From: an uncultured Lachnospiraceae bacterium
GTDB lineage: Bacteria > Bacillota > Clostridia > Lachnospirales > Lachnospiraceae
Assembly: GCA_902783375.1 (NCBI GenBank)
Contig: CACZQN010000006.1
Span: 62,001-126,000, forward strand
Reading direction: 5' to 3'
Length of the DNA: 64,000 bases
The translations under genes and the position numbers were made by a program. How positions within the stretch are numbered: the first letter of the stretch is position 1; the number at the start of each line of letters is the position of its first letter. The notes under the pieces are model-generated. The model saw nothing but the letters and a program-made list of their open reading frames with translations. It searched no databases and had not been told where the DNA came from. Shown in pieces: positions 45,816 through 54,797 of this stretch.

Positions 45816-47792
45816 TTACTCGGCCAGTTCCAGTTCGTACAGCGCACGAATTGCATAACCGGATACACAGTTGTACGGAGTAATTCCACGGCCATCATCA
45901 GCGGACGGGAAGTTGGTCCATACAGTCTCGTTCACAGCATCAAATGCTGCCGGACGATACATGAGCGAGAAGCTCGGAACATCTGTCAGATAGATCTCAG
46001 TCAGACGGGTGTAAGCAGCCTTGATTTCAGCTTCATCTGTCATGGTCGGGATCTCGTTCAGGAGCTGATCAGCTTCGTCGTTCACATACTGACCCCAGTT
46101 ACCGGACCAGTTGTTCTGAACACCGACATAGGACTTGGACATGAAGCTCATGACACGTGCCCATGGGGAAGACGGAGCAGCTGCGTTCGGGGAGTACATG
46201 AAGATCTGATAATCGGTCTGATCCGGATTTGTGAATACGGTCTGATAGATGGACCACTCCGGATACAGGGTTGTGATTTCAACACCGATCTTCTCACCGG
46301 CTGCAGCAACGATTTCCATAGCTGCCTGCCAGTCAGACCAGCCGTTCGGGCAGCAAGCGTTCAGAGAGATCTTCTCACCATTCCACTCGCGGTATCCATC
46401 ACCATCGGTATCAACGATGCCAGCCTCATCAAGGAGTGCCTTAGCGCCTTCGATATCGTTGCCTGCCCACTGCAGATCCTTAACAGCATCATGATCATAG
46501 AGTGCCTGCTCACCTTCGGTCGGGTTCATCAGAGAACGCGGAACTTCTTCGAAGGACGGGCTCTGGTTTGTCATAGCGTTTGCAATAATGGACGGATAAT
46601 CAACTGCCATTGCGATTGCCTTACGAAGTGCCGGGTTCTCAGCAATGACCGGGATGTTCATGTTGTACCAGGCTGTCGGCATGGTCAGGCAGACACCGTA
46701 AGGCTCCTCATCATAGTATGTGGAGATCGGAAGTCCATCCTGCAGCCACAGGTTCTGGATGTTGCCGATGAACTGCTGATTAACGTCGATCTGGCCTGCC
46801 TTGAATGCAGTCTCAGTTGCAGCGTTGTCAGCATACATTGCATGTGCAAGATACTTCGGAACCGGAAGGCTGCCCCACATGGAAGCATCCTGGCCCCAGT
46901 AATTGTCGTCACGGACAAGGACGATCTTCTGGTCATCATCATACAGTCTGTGATACGGGCCGGACCAGACAACATCTTCTGCCTTATCGTTCAGGATTGC
47001 AACGGAGTCGCCGCCGTTACGATCTACGCAGGTGTTGATCCAGGCTTCCTGTGCTACATAAACAGCAGCAAGATAGTCAAGAACAAGCAGCGGGTTCTTC
47101 GGAGCACCGGACTCAGTCTTAGCAAGATGGAAAACTGCAGTCTTCTCATCAACAGCTTCGATGGAATCGATGTAAGAACCATAAGTTGTGCCGGTACCAT
47201 TGGAGATCTCTACGGATACTTCAAAAGTACGAGCTACGTCAGCAGCAGTGACCGGTGTGCCATCGGACCACTTTGCAGCGTCCTTGATCTTCACGGTCAG
47301 CTCGGTCATGTCGTCATTCCACTGATAGTCGCCATCAGCAAGAAGCGGATAAAGCTTACCAGTCAGGAAGTCATACATGTAAAGAGTCTCGAACATAACT
47401 GTACGGGAACCAGCAGCGTTGCCGGCAATCGCAAAGTTATTCTGGTTAGCACCGATCGGGCTCCAGGAGTTTACAGTACCCCACTGCAGACCACCGAAAT
47501 ACACGGTCTCTTCACGTGGAAGTTCTGTAACATCACCAGCAGGCTCTGTTGTGTCAGCAGCAGGCTCTGTGGTCTCTGCAGCAGATGTTGTGTCCTCTGC
47601 AGCAGGTGTTGTGTCCTCTGTCTTAGCAGGGGGTTCTTCTTTTGCAGAGCTCGCAGCAGCCGGTGTGGAAGCCGGTGTGGAAGCCGGTGTGTTGTTGGTA
47701 GCAGGTGTGGAACCGCCGCCGCAGGCACCGAGCATCGCACATACCATCACTACGGACAGCAGCAATGCGAAGAACTTACGATTTTTTCTCAT
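45816..47792 (-). CDS. ABC transporter substrate-binding lipoprotein (SBP_bac_5 / family 5)
   Basis: 658 residues. The signal peptide ends in lipobox LGACG (Cys24), then a Thr/Pro/Ala/Glu-rich repeated linker (about 28-95). The family 5 fold covers the rest, with the typical segment ALRKAIAMAVDYPSIIANA. These proteins capture peptides, but in many anaerobes also oligosaccharides. The divergent beta-mannosidase favours a mannoside or other oligosaccharide (inference). The start ATG at 47792 has AAAGGAGGAG upstream. It is first in the operon, from a consensus promoter at 47851-47879. Confidence 0.94.
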   Translation of the reverse strand: MRKNRKFFALLLSVVMVCAMLGACGGGSTPATNNTPASTPASTPAAASSAKEEPPAKTEDTTPAAEDTTSAAETTEPAADTTEPAGDVTELPREETVYFGGLQWGTVNSWSPIGANQNNFAIAGNAAGSRTVMFETLYMYDFLTGKLYPLLADGDYQWNDDMTELTVKIKDAAKWSDGTPVTAADVARTFEVSVEISNGTGTTYGSYIDSIEAVDEKTAVFHLAKTESGAPKNPLLVLDYLAAVYVAQEAWINTCVDRNGGDSVAILNDKAEDVVWSGPYHRLYDDDQKIVLVRDDNYWGQDASMWGSLPVPKYLAHAMYADNAATETAFKAGQIDVNQQFIGNIQNLWLQDGLPISTYYDEEPYGVCLTMPTAWYNMNIPVIAENPALRKAIAMAVDYPSIIANAMTNQSPSFEEVPRSLMNPTEGEQALYDHDAVKDLQWAGNDIEGAKALLDEAGIVDTDGDGYREWNGEKISLNACCPNGWSDWQAAMEIVAAAGEKIGVEITTLYPEWSIYQTVFTNPDQTDYQIFMYSPNAAAPSSPWARVMSFMSKSYVGVQNNWSGNWGQYVNDEADQLLNEIPTMTDEAEIKAAYTRLTEIYLTDVPSFSLMYRPAAFDAVNETVWTNFPSADDGRGITPYNCVSGYAIRALYELELAE

Positions 47793-47850
47793 GATAAATC
47801 TCCTCCTTTAAGTAATATTGAGAAAAAAATCTCCAAAATCCAACAAATCA

Positions 47851-47879
47851 ATTATAGCGAAGGCAAACATAATTGTCAA
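47851..47879 (-). promoter_or_regulatory. Consensus sigma-A promoter of the Opp-type operon
   Basis: Minus strand TTGACA (47874-47879), 17-bp spacer, TATAAT (47851-47856): a perfect match to both hexamers. It is separated by about 80 bp from the divergent mannosidase promoter. Confidence 0.85.
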
Positions 47880-47960
47880 TATGCCACACTCATCAAAATG
47901 AAAATAATATTTTTTTGTGCAACTTTCACATGGAGCCCCGCCATTTTACAGGAATCCCCA

Positions 47961-47989
47961 TTGACGAAATCTCGCTGAAATACTATATT
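47961..47989 (+). promoter_or_regulatory. Promoter of the beta-mannosidase gene
   Basis: -35 TTGACG (47961-47966), 17-bp spacer, -10 TATATT (47984-47989). Confidence 0.75.
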
Positions 47990-48059
47990 TATGACGGTTG
48001 GACTACCCGTGAATTTTCGTGCATTTTGTCCAATATGATTGTGCATAAGGAGGATAGAC

Positions 48060-50612
48060 ATGAAAAATGTATCGCTCTGCGGCTCCTGGATTCTCGACAT
48101 TCCCGGAACCGCATACCAGCATGTGCCGGCCACCGTTCCGGGGTCGGTCTACACGGATCTTCTCACCAATCATCTGATTGAAGATCCGTTCTACGGTGCG
48201 AATGAGAATGAAGCGCTGAAGCTGATGGAGAATGATTTCTGCTACAGCAGAACATTTGAAATTCCGGAAGATCTGCTCTCCTGCGACCAGGTTCTGCTCC
48301 GCGTAGAAGGACTGGATACCATCGCCGATATCAGTGTCAACGGCAAGGCGGTTGCGCACACCGAAAACATGCACCGTATCTGGGAATTTGACGTCAGGGA
48401 TATCCTGAAAGCCGGCGAGAACGAGATCTGCGTCCGCTTCTCCTCTCCGACCCGCTATATCCGTGAAGCATATGAAAAGAATCCTGCGGAAGGCTCCTCC
48501 GATGCCATGACCGGCTTCCCGCTGATCCGGAAAGCACACTGTATGTACGGCTGGGACTGGGGTCCGCATCTTCCGGATGCAGGCATCTGGAAAGAGATCA
48601 GCATCATCGGCGTGAACACCGCAAGAATCCGCGATGTCCGCATCCATCAGATTCATGAGAACGGCGCCGTCGCCTGCCAGATCTTCACCCACGTCACACC
48701 GGCCGATCCGCTTCCGCTCGCAGATCTTGCAAAGCTTGCCGCGAAGCCGGAATACCTGCAGGCTGAGGTCTGCATCACGGCACCGGACGGCAGCGTCGCC
48801 GGCAAAGCACTGGTCCCGCTCTCTTCTGCCTGCTTTGCTGAAAAAGGCATCCTCGGCGCAGAAGTCTGCATCGCCATCGAGAATCCACAGCTGTGGTGGC
48901 CGAACGGATTCGGCAGCCAGCCGCTCTACACCGTCTCCGTCAGCCTTGTCAGGGATGATGCTCCGGAGTCTACAGCAGTAGAGTGCCTTGATACGTGGTC
49001 TGCAAGGATCGGCCTCAGAACCCTGACCATGAACCGTGAGAAGGATGAATGGGGCGAGAAGTTCTGCCCGCAGGTCAACGGTGTCGACATCTTTGCGATG
49101 GGCGCCGACTACATCCCGGAGGACAATCTCCTCCCGCGCGTCACACCGGAGCGCACCAGACGCCTGCTTGAAGATGCGAAGGCTGCCAACATGAACAGCA
49201 TCCGTGTCTGGGGCGGCGGCTACTACCCGAGTGATGCCTTTTACGACAGCTGTGATGAGCTGGGTCTCCTGGTCTGGGAGGACTTCATGTTCGCCTGTGC
49301 CGTCTACAACCTCACCGAGGAGTTTGAGCAGAACATCCGTCCGGAATTCGTCGACAACATCCGCAGACTCCGTCATCATCCGTCTCTCGCCTTGTGGTGC
49401 GGCAACAACGAGATGGAGATGTTCGTTGCCCAGCGCGAATGGGTCCTGAACGACCGCCAGGTCTCCGACTATGTAAAGATGTACGAATACATCATCCCGC
49501 AGGTCCTGAAAGAGGAGGATCCGGATACCTTCTACTGGCCGGCAAGCCCATCATCGGGCGGTGCATTTGACGATCCGAACGATGAGAACCGAGGCGACGT
49601 GCACTACTGGCAGGTATGGCATGGTCTGAAACCATTTACCGATTACCGCAAATACTACTTCCGCTATGCTTCCGAGTTCGGTTTCCAGTCCTTCCCGTGC
49701 ATGGAGACGATCCGCTCCTTCGCTGCAGAAGAAGACCTGAACCCGTTCTCCTATGTCATGGAGAAGCACCAGCGGAATGCCTCGGCAAATGGCAAGATCA
49801 CCGAGTATCTCTCCCAGCTCTACCTGAACCCGTCGAACTTCGACCTCTTCGTCTACGCCTCCCAGCTTCTGCAGGCGCAGGCCATCCAGTACGGCGTTGA
49901 GCACTGGAGAAGAAACCGCGGCCGCTGCATGGGCGCGATCGTCTGGCAGCTGAATGACTGCTGGCCGGTTACCAGCTGGGCATCCATCGATTATTTCGGC
50001 AGATGGAAGGCACTCCACTATGCCGAGAAGCGCTTCTTCGCACCGGTCATGATCTCCTGCGCAGAAGAAGGCATTCTCACGCAGAACACCAATGTGAACG
50101 CTGAGCCGTTTGATCTGAAGAAGACCGCACAGCTTGCCGTCACCAACGAGAGCATGGCGGACTTCACCGGAACCGCACACTGGGCACTGCGCCGGCCGGA
50201 TGCCTCCATCATCAAAGAAGGCACCTTCCCGGTCTCCTGCGCGGCACTCAGCTCCGAATGGCTTCCGCTGCTGGATTTCCATGACGAAGATACCTATGGC
50301 GTCTACTTCAGTTACGAACTGTATGCAGATGGTGCCGATGCTACCGCAGAACCGGTGAGTTCCGGAACGGTCCTCTTCTGCCCGCCGAAGCATTTCCACT
50401 TTGTGGATCCGAAGCTGACCGTCAGAAGAGAAGGCGACGAGATCGTCGTCAGCGCATCTGCCTATGCCCGTTTCGTCGAGATCCAGGCCGGTGCCGATAC
50501 CGTGCTGTCCGATAACTTCTTCGACATGAATGCCGGGGAGCGGCGTGTCCGGATCTGCCGCGGCGAAGTACCGGAGCAGCTGTCTGTCAGAAGTGTCTAT
50601 GACATCCGCTGA
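48060..50612 (+). CDS. Beta-mannosidase, glycoside hydrolase family 2
   Basis: 850 residues, right for GH2 mannosidases. The signature WDWGP (165-169) is typical of beta-mannosidases. The acid/base is Glu451 in WCGNNEM, and the nucleophile Glu539 in ASEFGFQS. The N-terminal domain is a jelly roll and the C-terminus is beta-rich. There is no signal peptide, so it hydrolyses imported beta-mannosides in the cytoplasm. The start ATG at 48060 has TAAGGAGG upstream. It is divergent from the Opp-type importer and has a strong terminator. Confidence 0.94.
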   Translation: MKNVSLCGSWILDIPGTAYQHVPATVPGSVYTDLLTNHLIEDPFYGANENEALKLMENDFCYSRTFEIPEDLLSCDQVLLRVEGLDTIADISVNGKAVAHTENMHRIWEFDVRDILKAGENEICVRFSSPTRYIREAYEKNPAEGSSDAMTGFPLIRKAHCMYGWDWGPHLPDAGIWKEISIIGVNTARIRDVRIHQIHENGAVACQIFTHVTPADPLPLADLAKLAAKPEYLQAEVCITAPDGSVAGKALVPLSSACFAEKGILGAEVCIAIENPQLWWPNGFGSQPLYTVSVSLVRDDAPESTAVECLDTWSARIGLRTLTMNREKDEWGEKFCPQVNGVDIFAMGADYIPEDNLLPRVTPERTRRLLEDAKAANMNSIRVWGGGYYPSDAFYDSCDELGLLVWEDFMFACAVYNLTEEFEQNIRPEFVDNIRRLRHHPSLALWCGNNEMEMFVAQREWVLNDRQVSDYVKMYEYIIPQVLKEEDPDTFYWPASPSSGGAFDDPNDENRGDVHYWQVWHGLKPFTDYRKYYFRYASEFGFQSFPCMETIRSFAAEEDLNPFSYVMEKHQRNASANGKITEYLSQLYLNPSNFDLFVYASQLLQAQAIQYGVEHWRRNRGRCMGAIVWQLNDCWPVTSWASIDYFGRWKALHYAEKRFFAPVMISCAEEGILTQNTNVNAEPFDLKKTAQLAVTNESMADFTGTAHWALRRPDASIIKEGTFPVSCAALSSEWLPLLDFHDEDTYGVYFSYELYADGADATAEPVSSGTVLFCPPKHFHFVDPKLTVRREGDEIVVSASAYARFVEIQAGADTVLSDNFFDMNAGERRVRICRGEVPEQLSVRSVYDIR

Positions 50613-50634
50613 GAAGAGAAGCCGATAATCATCA

Positions 50635-50677
50635 GGGGCTGTGAAAAACGAGAGTTCGTTTTTCACAGCCCCTTTTT
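50635..50677 (+). terminator. Terminator of the beta-mannosidase gene
   Basis: A perfect 17-bp stem (GGGGCTGTGAAAAACGA and complement) with a 4-nt loop, followed by TTTTT. Confidence 0.93.
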
Positions 50678-50679
50678 CA

Positions 50680-50841
50680 TTAACTCACTGCAATTGATCC
50701 ATTCTGTCCCCGGTGTGTCCTCATCTCCCGCGACAAAATTCTGATCGGCTTATTGGCATACAGCAGTTCCTCCGGTTCTTCCGCTTGAGCGTCTGTTCGT
50801 TTAACACAAATTGATTCTCGGGCATAACTCCCACCTTTCAC
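50680..50841 (-). CDS. Possible small protein or frameshifted remnant, about 53 residues
   Basis: Directly after the hybrid kinase stop, one minus-strand frame runs from a GTG at 50841 to TAA at 50680. It contains AEEPEELLYANKPIRILS and REMRTHRGQNG, which look like real protein. The best ribosome binding site (AAAGGTGGGAG) instead precedes an ATG at 50825 in another frame, whose product MPENQFVLNEQTLKRK turns poor and stops at 50721. The two halves fit a single gene broken by a frameshift. No family recognised. Alternatively both are noise. Confidence 0.3.
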   Translation of the reverse strand: MKGGSYARESICVKRTDAQAEEPEELLYANKPIRILSREMRTHRGQNGSIAVS

Positions 50842-50843
50842 AT

Positions 50844-53800
50844 TTACGCAGTGATCAGGCTCTCCAGTGTTTCAAAGAGGATCTCCGGCTGTACCGGTTT
50901 ACTCAGATGCGCATTCAATCCCGCCTGCATGCTCCTCTGTACATCTTCATCAAAGGCGTTTGCCGTCAGCGCAATGATCGGAATGGTCTTCGCATCCTCA
51001 CGCTCCAGTGCGCGGATCGCCCTGGTCGCCTCCAGGCCATCCATCTCCGGCATCCGCATATCCATCAGGATTGCATCATAGTAGCCCTCCGGGTGTCCGG
51101 CAAACATCTCCACGGCAATCTTCCCGTTGACCGCCAGTTCCGACTCCATCTGCCGCATCTCCAGGACCATCTGCATAATCTCCGCGTTGACCTCGACATC
51201 TTCCGCAATCAGAATCCGTCTTCCAGTGAGATCCGCCTTCTCTCCTGAATTCCCGCATGCTTCTTTCTTCTGGAGAGCTGTCTTGAACTCCTCGATCACC
51301 GATGCCGCAAACAGCGGTTTCGGGAGGAAGCTGTCGACGCCGGCGGCAAGCGCCTCCTCGAGTATATCCTCCCACCGGTAGGCTGTCAGGATGATGATGG
51401 CCGATGCATCCCCGATGATCTCCCGGATCTTCCGGGTCGTCTCGATGCCATCCATCTCCGGCATCTTCCAGTCGACCAGGATCAGATTATACGGCGTTCT
51501 TCTCGCATGATGGAGCCGCACCATCTCAATAGCCTCCGGGCCGGACGCTGCAATCTCTGCCGCGATGCCCGCCTTCTCCAGCACAATCTTTGCATGTTCA
51601 CAGGCGATCGGATCGTCGTCGACCACCAGCACGGACATATCTTCCGGATGGATTTCTTTCTCACTCTCGCTGAAGTCTTCACGGTCGCAATCCATCAGCG
51701 TCACATGTACGACAAACGTAGAGCCCTCACCCTTCTTGCTTTCTACCTCGATCGTTCCATTCATCATCTCGACGATGCTCTTGGTGATCGCCAGTCCCAG
51801 GCCCGAACTTCCGTACTTGTTGGTGCTCGAAGAGTCTTCCTGGCTGAAGGTATCAAAGATATGCGGCAGGAACTCCTCGCTCATGCCGATACCGGTGTCC
51901 TTGATGGTAAAGCAGAGGGTCGACTGCTTTCCGAAATGCGCGGTCTGTTCTACCGCCAACGTAACGGTTCCGCCTTCCGGTGTAAACTTGACGGCATTTC
52001 CCAGGATGTTGATCAGCACCTGGCGGAGCTTCATGTTGTCGCCGATGTAGTGACTGTCCACATGGCCTTTGACCTGGCAGTGATACTGCAGCCCCTTATC
52101 CGCGCACTGGCCGCTGAACATCGTATTGATCGTCTCCAGAAGCTTCTGGAAGGAAAACTCTTCATTCCGCAGCGTCAGGCGTCCGGATTCGATCCGGGAC
52201 ATATCCAGGATGTCATTGATGAGATTCAGCAGGTGCTCGGCAGAATTATCAATCTTCTCCAGATACTCACGCACACGCGGCGTGGTCTCCGGGTCGTTCA
52301 TCGCGATGTTGTCCAGTCCGATGATGGCATTCATCGGAGTCCGGATCTCGTGGCTCATGCTGGACAGGAAGGCCGTCTTCGCCTTATTGGCCTGTTCCGC
52401 AGTCTTAAGCGCATCACTCAGAACCATCTTCTGCCGCATGGTTTCTCTGGTTTCCGCATCTACATCTGTAAGGCAGGCGCCGACGCTATGCACGATGCCG
52501 TCATCCCGGTCTTCCGGATGTCTGACGCCGGCAAACCGGATCATCTCATAGGACTTCCGTCCATGGCGCTCGACCATATAGGTGTAGGAAATGACACGTC
52601 TCTCCTTCAGGCCTGCCCGGATAGCATCCGGCTGGATAAACTGCAGGAACTCATCCCGGTATCCTTCCGTGATATACCGGTTCGCATAATCGGTCACAGA
52701 GGCCAGATACGGGAATTCTTCTCCGGCCTTAAACCCGTCATCCACATCCGCATGCTGCTGGTAACAGGTCCCGTGATCCCGGTCCAGTTCGATATAATAA
52801 ACACTCCAGTAGTCCGACGCAAGTGCCGTAATCAGATTGCCCTGCTTCTGTCTTTCCCGCTCATCCTGGAGCAACGTTTCCTGCAGTTCGAGTCTGTGTT
52901 CCAGCTCCTCCTGCTTGACACGGTTTGCCGCATCCGAGGTCTCTTTCTCGAGCTGCAGTCTTGCGTTCTGTCTCAGCTGTACAACGAAGAACCCGAAGAA
53001 CAGCAGCATGGCAAGCACCGTCAGGATCGACTGGATGATACTTCTTGAAATGATCCCGGCCGAAATGGAACTGATCTGCTCGCTGATCACGCTCTCCCGG
53101 ATCAGATACGTCAGCAGCCAGTCGGTGTTCTCCACCGGAATGTAGCAGAGTGTCTCACGGATCCCCTGATAGACAAAAGAGACTTCCCCTCTGTTTCCCT
53201 CCTGAAAATCCGATACAACCTGATCATATGTATATCCGCTCTCGTACACGGCATTCTCAAGCGCTCCAAGCAGGTTATCTTCAACGGCAAGTCCTCCGAG
53301 AACCGTGTTGCTGAGTGCGATACCGTCCTTCGTATAGATGTTGCAGAATGTCGCACCGCCCTCCTGTGCCTGCATGGAAACACCGGAGAGCATCTCATCC
53401 ATGGCGATCTCCATGAAGCAGACTCTGAGCGTCGTCTCTGCAAATGCGATCCCGGTCGGTACTGCGATGATCACTCTCTTGTCCGTGCTTTCCAGATTCT
53501 TGATGGAAATCTCTGCTTCTTCCATCGTCCGGTAGTCAAACGGATACTGATCGAGATCGGTCTGGATCCCGGTCGATGTGTGGATCAGTCCATCCTCGTC
53601 CACAAAGGCGAACCGCTCCAACAGAAACAGCCGCTTCATCCTGGCCTGATATGCCTGCAGATGCGCCTCATCCTGCAGGTCTTCCGGCGTCAACAATTCC
53701 AGTGCCGCCTCAATATCACCGATCCTGCCCTGCAGATTGTTGGCGACGACCTGCTCTCTTCTGCCGGCCAGCTCATCCAGGTATAAAAGCGAAACAGAAC

Positions 53801-53927
53801 GAACAGCCTGCTCGGTATCCCTTCTGGCTGCCATTCCCATGAATATTGTACCAAGAACCAGAATGAGCATGACAATAACACCGCCGATAATACCGATGGT
53901 TACTGTATTCTTACGTCTGGACTCCAT
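50844..53927 (-). CDS. Hybrid sensor histidine kinase with two C-terminal receivers
   Basis: 1027 residues. An N-terminal helix (about 9-31), a dCache-like extracytoplasmic region (to about 290), and a second helix (about 295-318). A coiled coil and a PAS-like domain (about 355-490) precede a HisKA box FLSSMSHEIRTPMNAIIGL and an HATPase (GNAVKFTPEGG, DTGIGMSEE, GSSGLGLAI). Receiver 1 has VDWKMPEMDG and receiver 2 MDMRMPEMDG, both with phospho-Asp. No output domain, so the phosphate must pass on to a partner. The start ATG at 53927 has GGAGG eight bases upstream; a TTG two codons earlier is excluded. It lies 28 nt after the ABC-2 permease in the kinase/transporter operon. Confidence 0.93.
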   Translation of the reverse strand: MESRRKNTVTIGIIGGVIVMLILVLGTIFMGMAARRDTEQAVRSVSLLYLDELAGRREQVVANNLQGRIGDIEAALELLTPEDLQDEAHLQAYQARMKRLFLLERFAFVDEDGLIHTSTGIQTDLDQYPFDYRTMEEAEISIKNLESTDKRVIIAVPTGIAFAETTLRVCFMEIAMDEMLSGVSMQAQEGGATFCNIYTKDGIALSNTVLGGLAVEDNLLGALENAVYESGYTYDQVVSDFQEGNRGEVSFVYQGIRETLCYIPVENTDWLLTYLIRESVISEQISSISAGIISRSIIQSILTVLAMLLFFGFFVVQLRQNARLQLEKETSDAANRVKQEELEHRLELQETLLQDERERQKQGNLITALASDYWSVYYIELDRDHGTCYQQHADVDDGFKAGEEFPYLASVTDYANRYITEGYRDEFLQFIQPDAIRAGLKERRVISYTYMVERHGRKSYEMIRFAGVRHPEDRDDGIVHSVGACLTDVDAETRETMRQKMVLSDALKTAEQANKAKTAFLSSMSHEIRTPMNAIIGLDNIAMNDPETTPRVREYLEKIDNSAEHLLNLINDILDMSRIESGRLTLRNEEFSFQKLLETINTMFSGQCADKGLQYHCQVKGHVDSHYIGDNMKLRQVLINILGNAVKFTPEGGTVTLAVEQTAHFGKQSTLCFTIKDTGIGMSEEFLPHIFDTFSQEDSSSTNKYGSSGLGLAITKSIVEMMNGTIEVESKKGEGSTFVVHVTLMDCDREDFSESEKEIHPEDMSVLVVDDDPIACEHAKIVLEKAGIAAEIAASGPEAIEMVRLHHARRTPYNLILVDWKMPEMDGIETTRKIREIIGDASAIIILTAYRWEDILEEALAAGVDSFLPKPLFAASVIEEFKTALQKKEACGNSGEKADLTGRRILIAEDVEVNAEIMQMVLEMRQMESELAVNGKIAVEMFAGHPEGYYDAILMDMRMPEMDGLEATRAIRALEREDAKTIPIIALTANAFDEDVQRSMQAGLNAHLSKPVQPEILFETLESLITA

Positions 53928-53955
53928 GATCAACGCCTCCGATAGTAATGTTGCT

Positions 53956-54774
53956 TTATCTCTGGTCGCGATCGACCTGTTTCAAAAATAGCACAGCCAG
54001 TGCAATATAGAGCAGAATAAAGAAAAGAAGTACCAGCCAGATCATCAGCACATTTCCCGCACTGGCACTGACCCCTTCCGCCTCATACCAGTTTGCCTGC
54101 TGCCGTACCACAAAATCCGTGCAGGCGATGGATAGTACTGCGTTCATGCCCCAGTGGCTGACGGTGATGTAGGAAATCAGGTTCGTCAGACCGGTCAGTT
54201 CAAAGACCGACCCGGACATGACAAGCTGGACGATCAGGACAAACGGCATCACCGTCATCGCCATATTTTCATCCTTCACGACACAGGACACCAGCAGGGC
54301 CAGCATGTCCGCAGCGAACATTACCAGGAAGAACGACAGGAACAGATCCACAAAGAGCGGAAAGACAAGACCCGAATCCGGGAGATGGGCATGATTCTTG
54401 ATCAGCATGATCAGGAGTACAATCAGGGTCTCCCCCAGGCACAGGACTGCCTCATATCCTACATGTGCAAGAATATAGGAGGAAATGTGCAGTCCGCTGC
54501 GGTGCTCTCTTTTGATGATCGCCCGCTCCTTGCAGATGGACCGGATCGAATTGAAAAGGCCGATCCAGATGCATGCTGAGACGATGGCAAAGACACCGCT
54601 CTTGGTCGGTCCGTAGCTCTCGAACATCTCATCCCCGGTCACCATGCTGATGATGGCCATGATAATCACCGTGGAGATGAAGCAGCTCCATTGCTTCTCA
54701 TTGACAAACAGGCGCAGACACTTACCGAAGTATACCTTGATCTGACCAGTTCTGGATATCCTCTGTTCGTCCAT
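53956..54774 (-). CDS. ABC-2 type transporter permease
   Basis: 272 residues with about six transmembrane helices (from about 33). The fold and partner resemble ABCG/ABC-2 half-transporters: an N-terminal cytoplasmic helix, then FISTVIIMAIISMVTGD, and a central helix pair with FVDLFLSFFLVMFAADMLALL. It should form the export channel for the FHA-domain ATPase whose gene lies just upstream. The start at 54774 has GGGGGAGG before it. An alternative ATG at 54801, giving 281 residues, overlaps the ATPase stop by 4 nt but lacks a ribosome binding site. Substrate unknown. Confidence 0.88.
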   Translation of the reverse strand: MDEQRISRTGQIKVYFGKCLRLFVNEKQWSCFISTVIIMAIISMVTGDEMFESYGPTKSGVFAIVSACIWIGLFNSIRSICKERAIIKREHRSGLHISSYILAHVGYEAVLCLGETLIVLLIMLIKNHAHLPDSGLVFPLFVDLFLSFFLVMFAADMLALLVSCVVKDENMAMTVMPFVLIVQLVMSGSVFELTGLTNLISYITVSHWGMNAVLSIACTDFVVRQQANWYEAEGVSASAGNVLMIWLVLLFFILLYIALAVLFLKQVDRDQR

Positions 54775-54797
54775 ATCCTCCCCCTGATGTAGAAATG

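Noticed and set aside
48003-49379. 458-codon open frame antisense to the beta-mannosidase
   Set aside because: Runs through both promoter and gene of the mannosidase; no ribosome binding site and improbable composition.
50635-50677. Terminator for the hybrid kinase operon
   Set aside because: The U tract is only on the plus-strand side, so it belongs to the mannosidase gene; on the minus strand the hairpin is followed by CTGATG.
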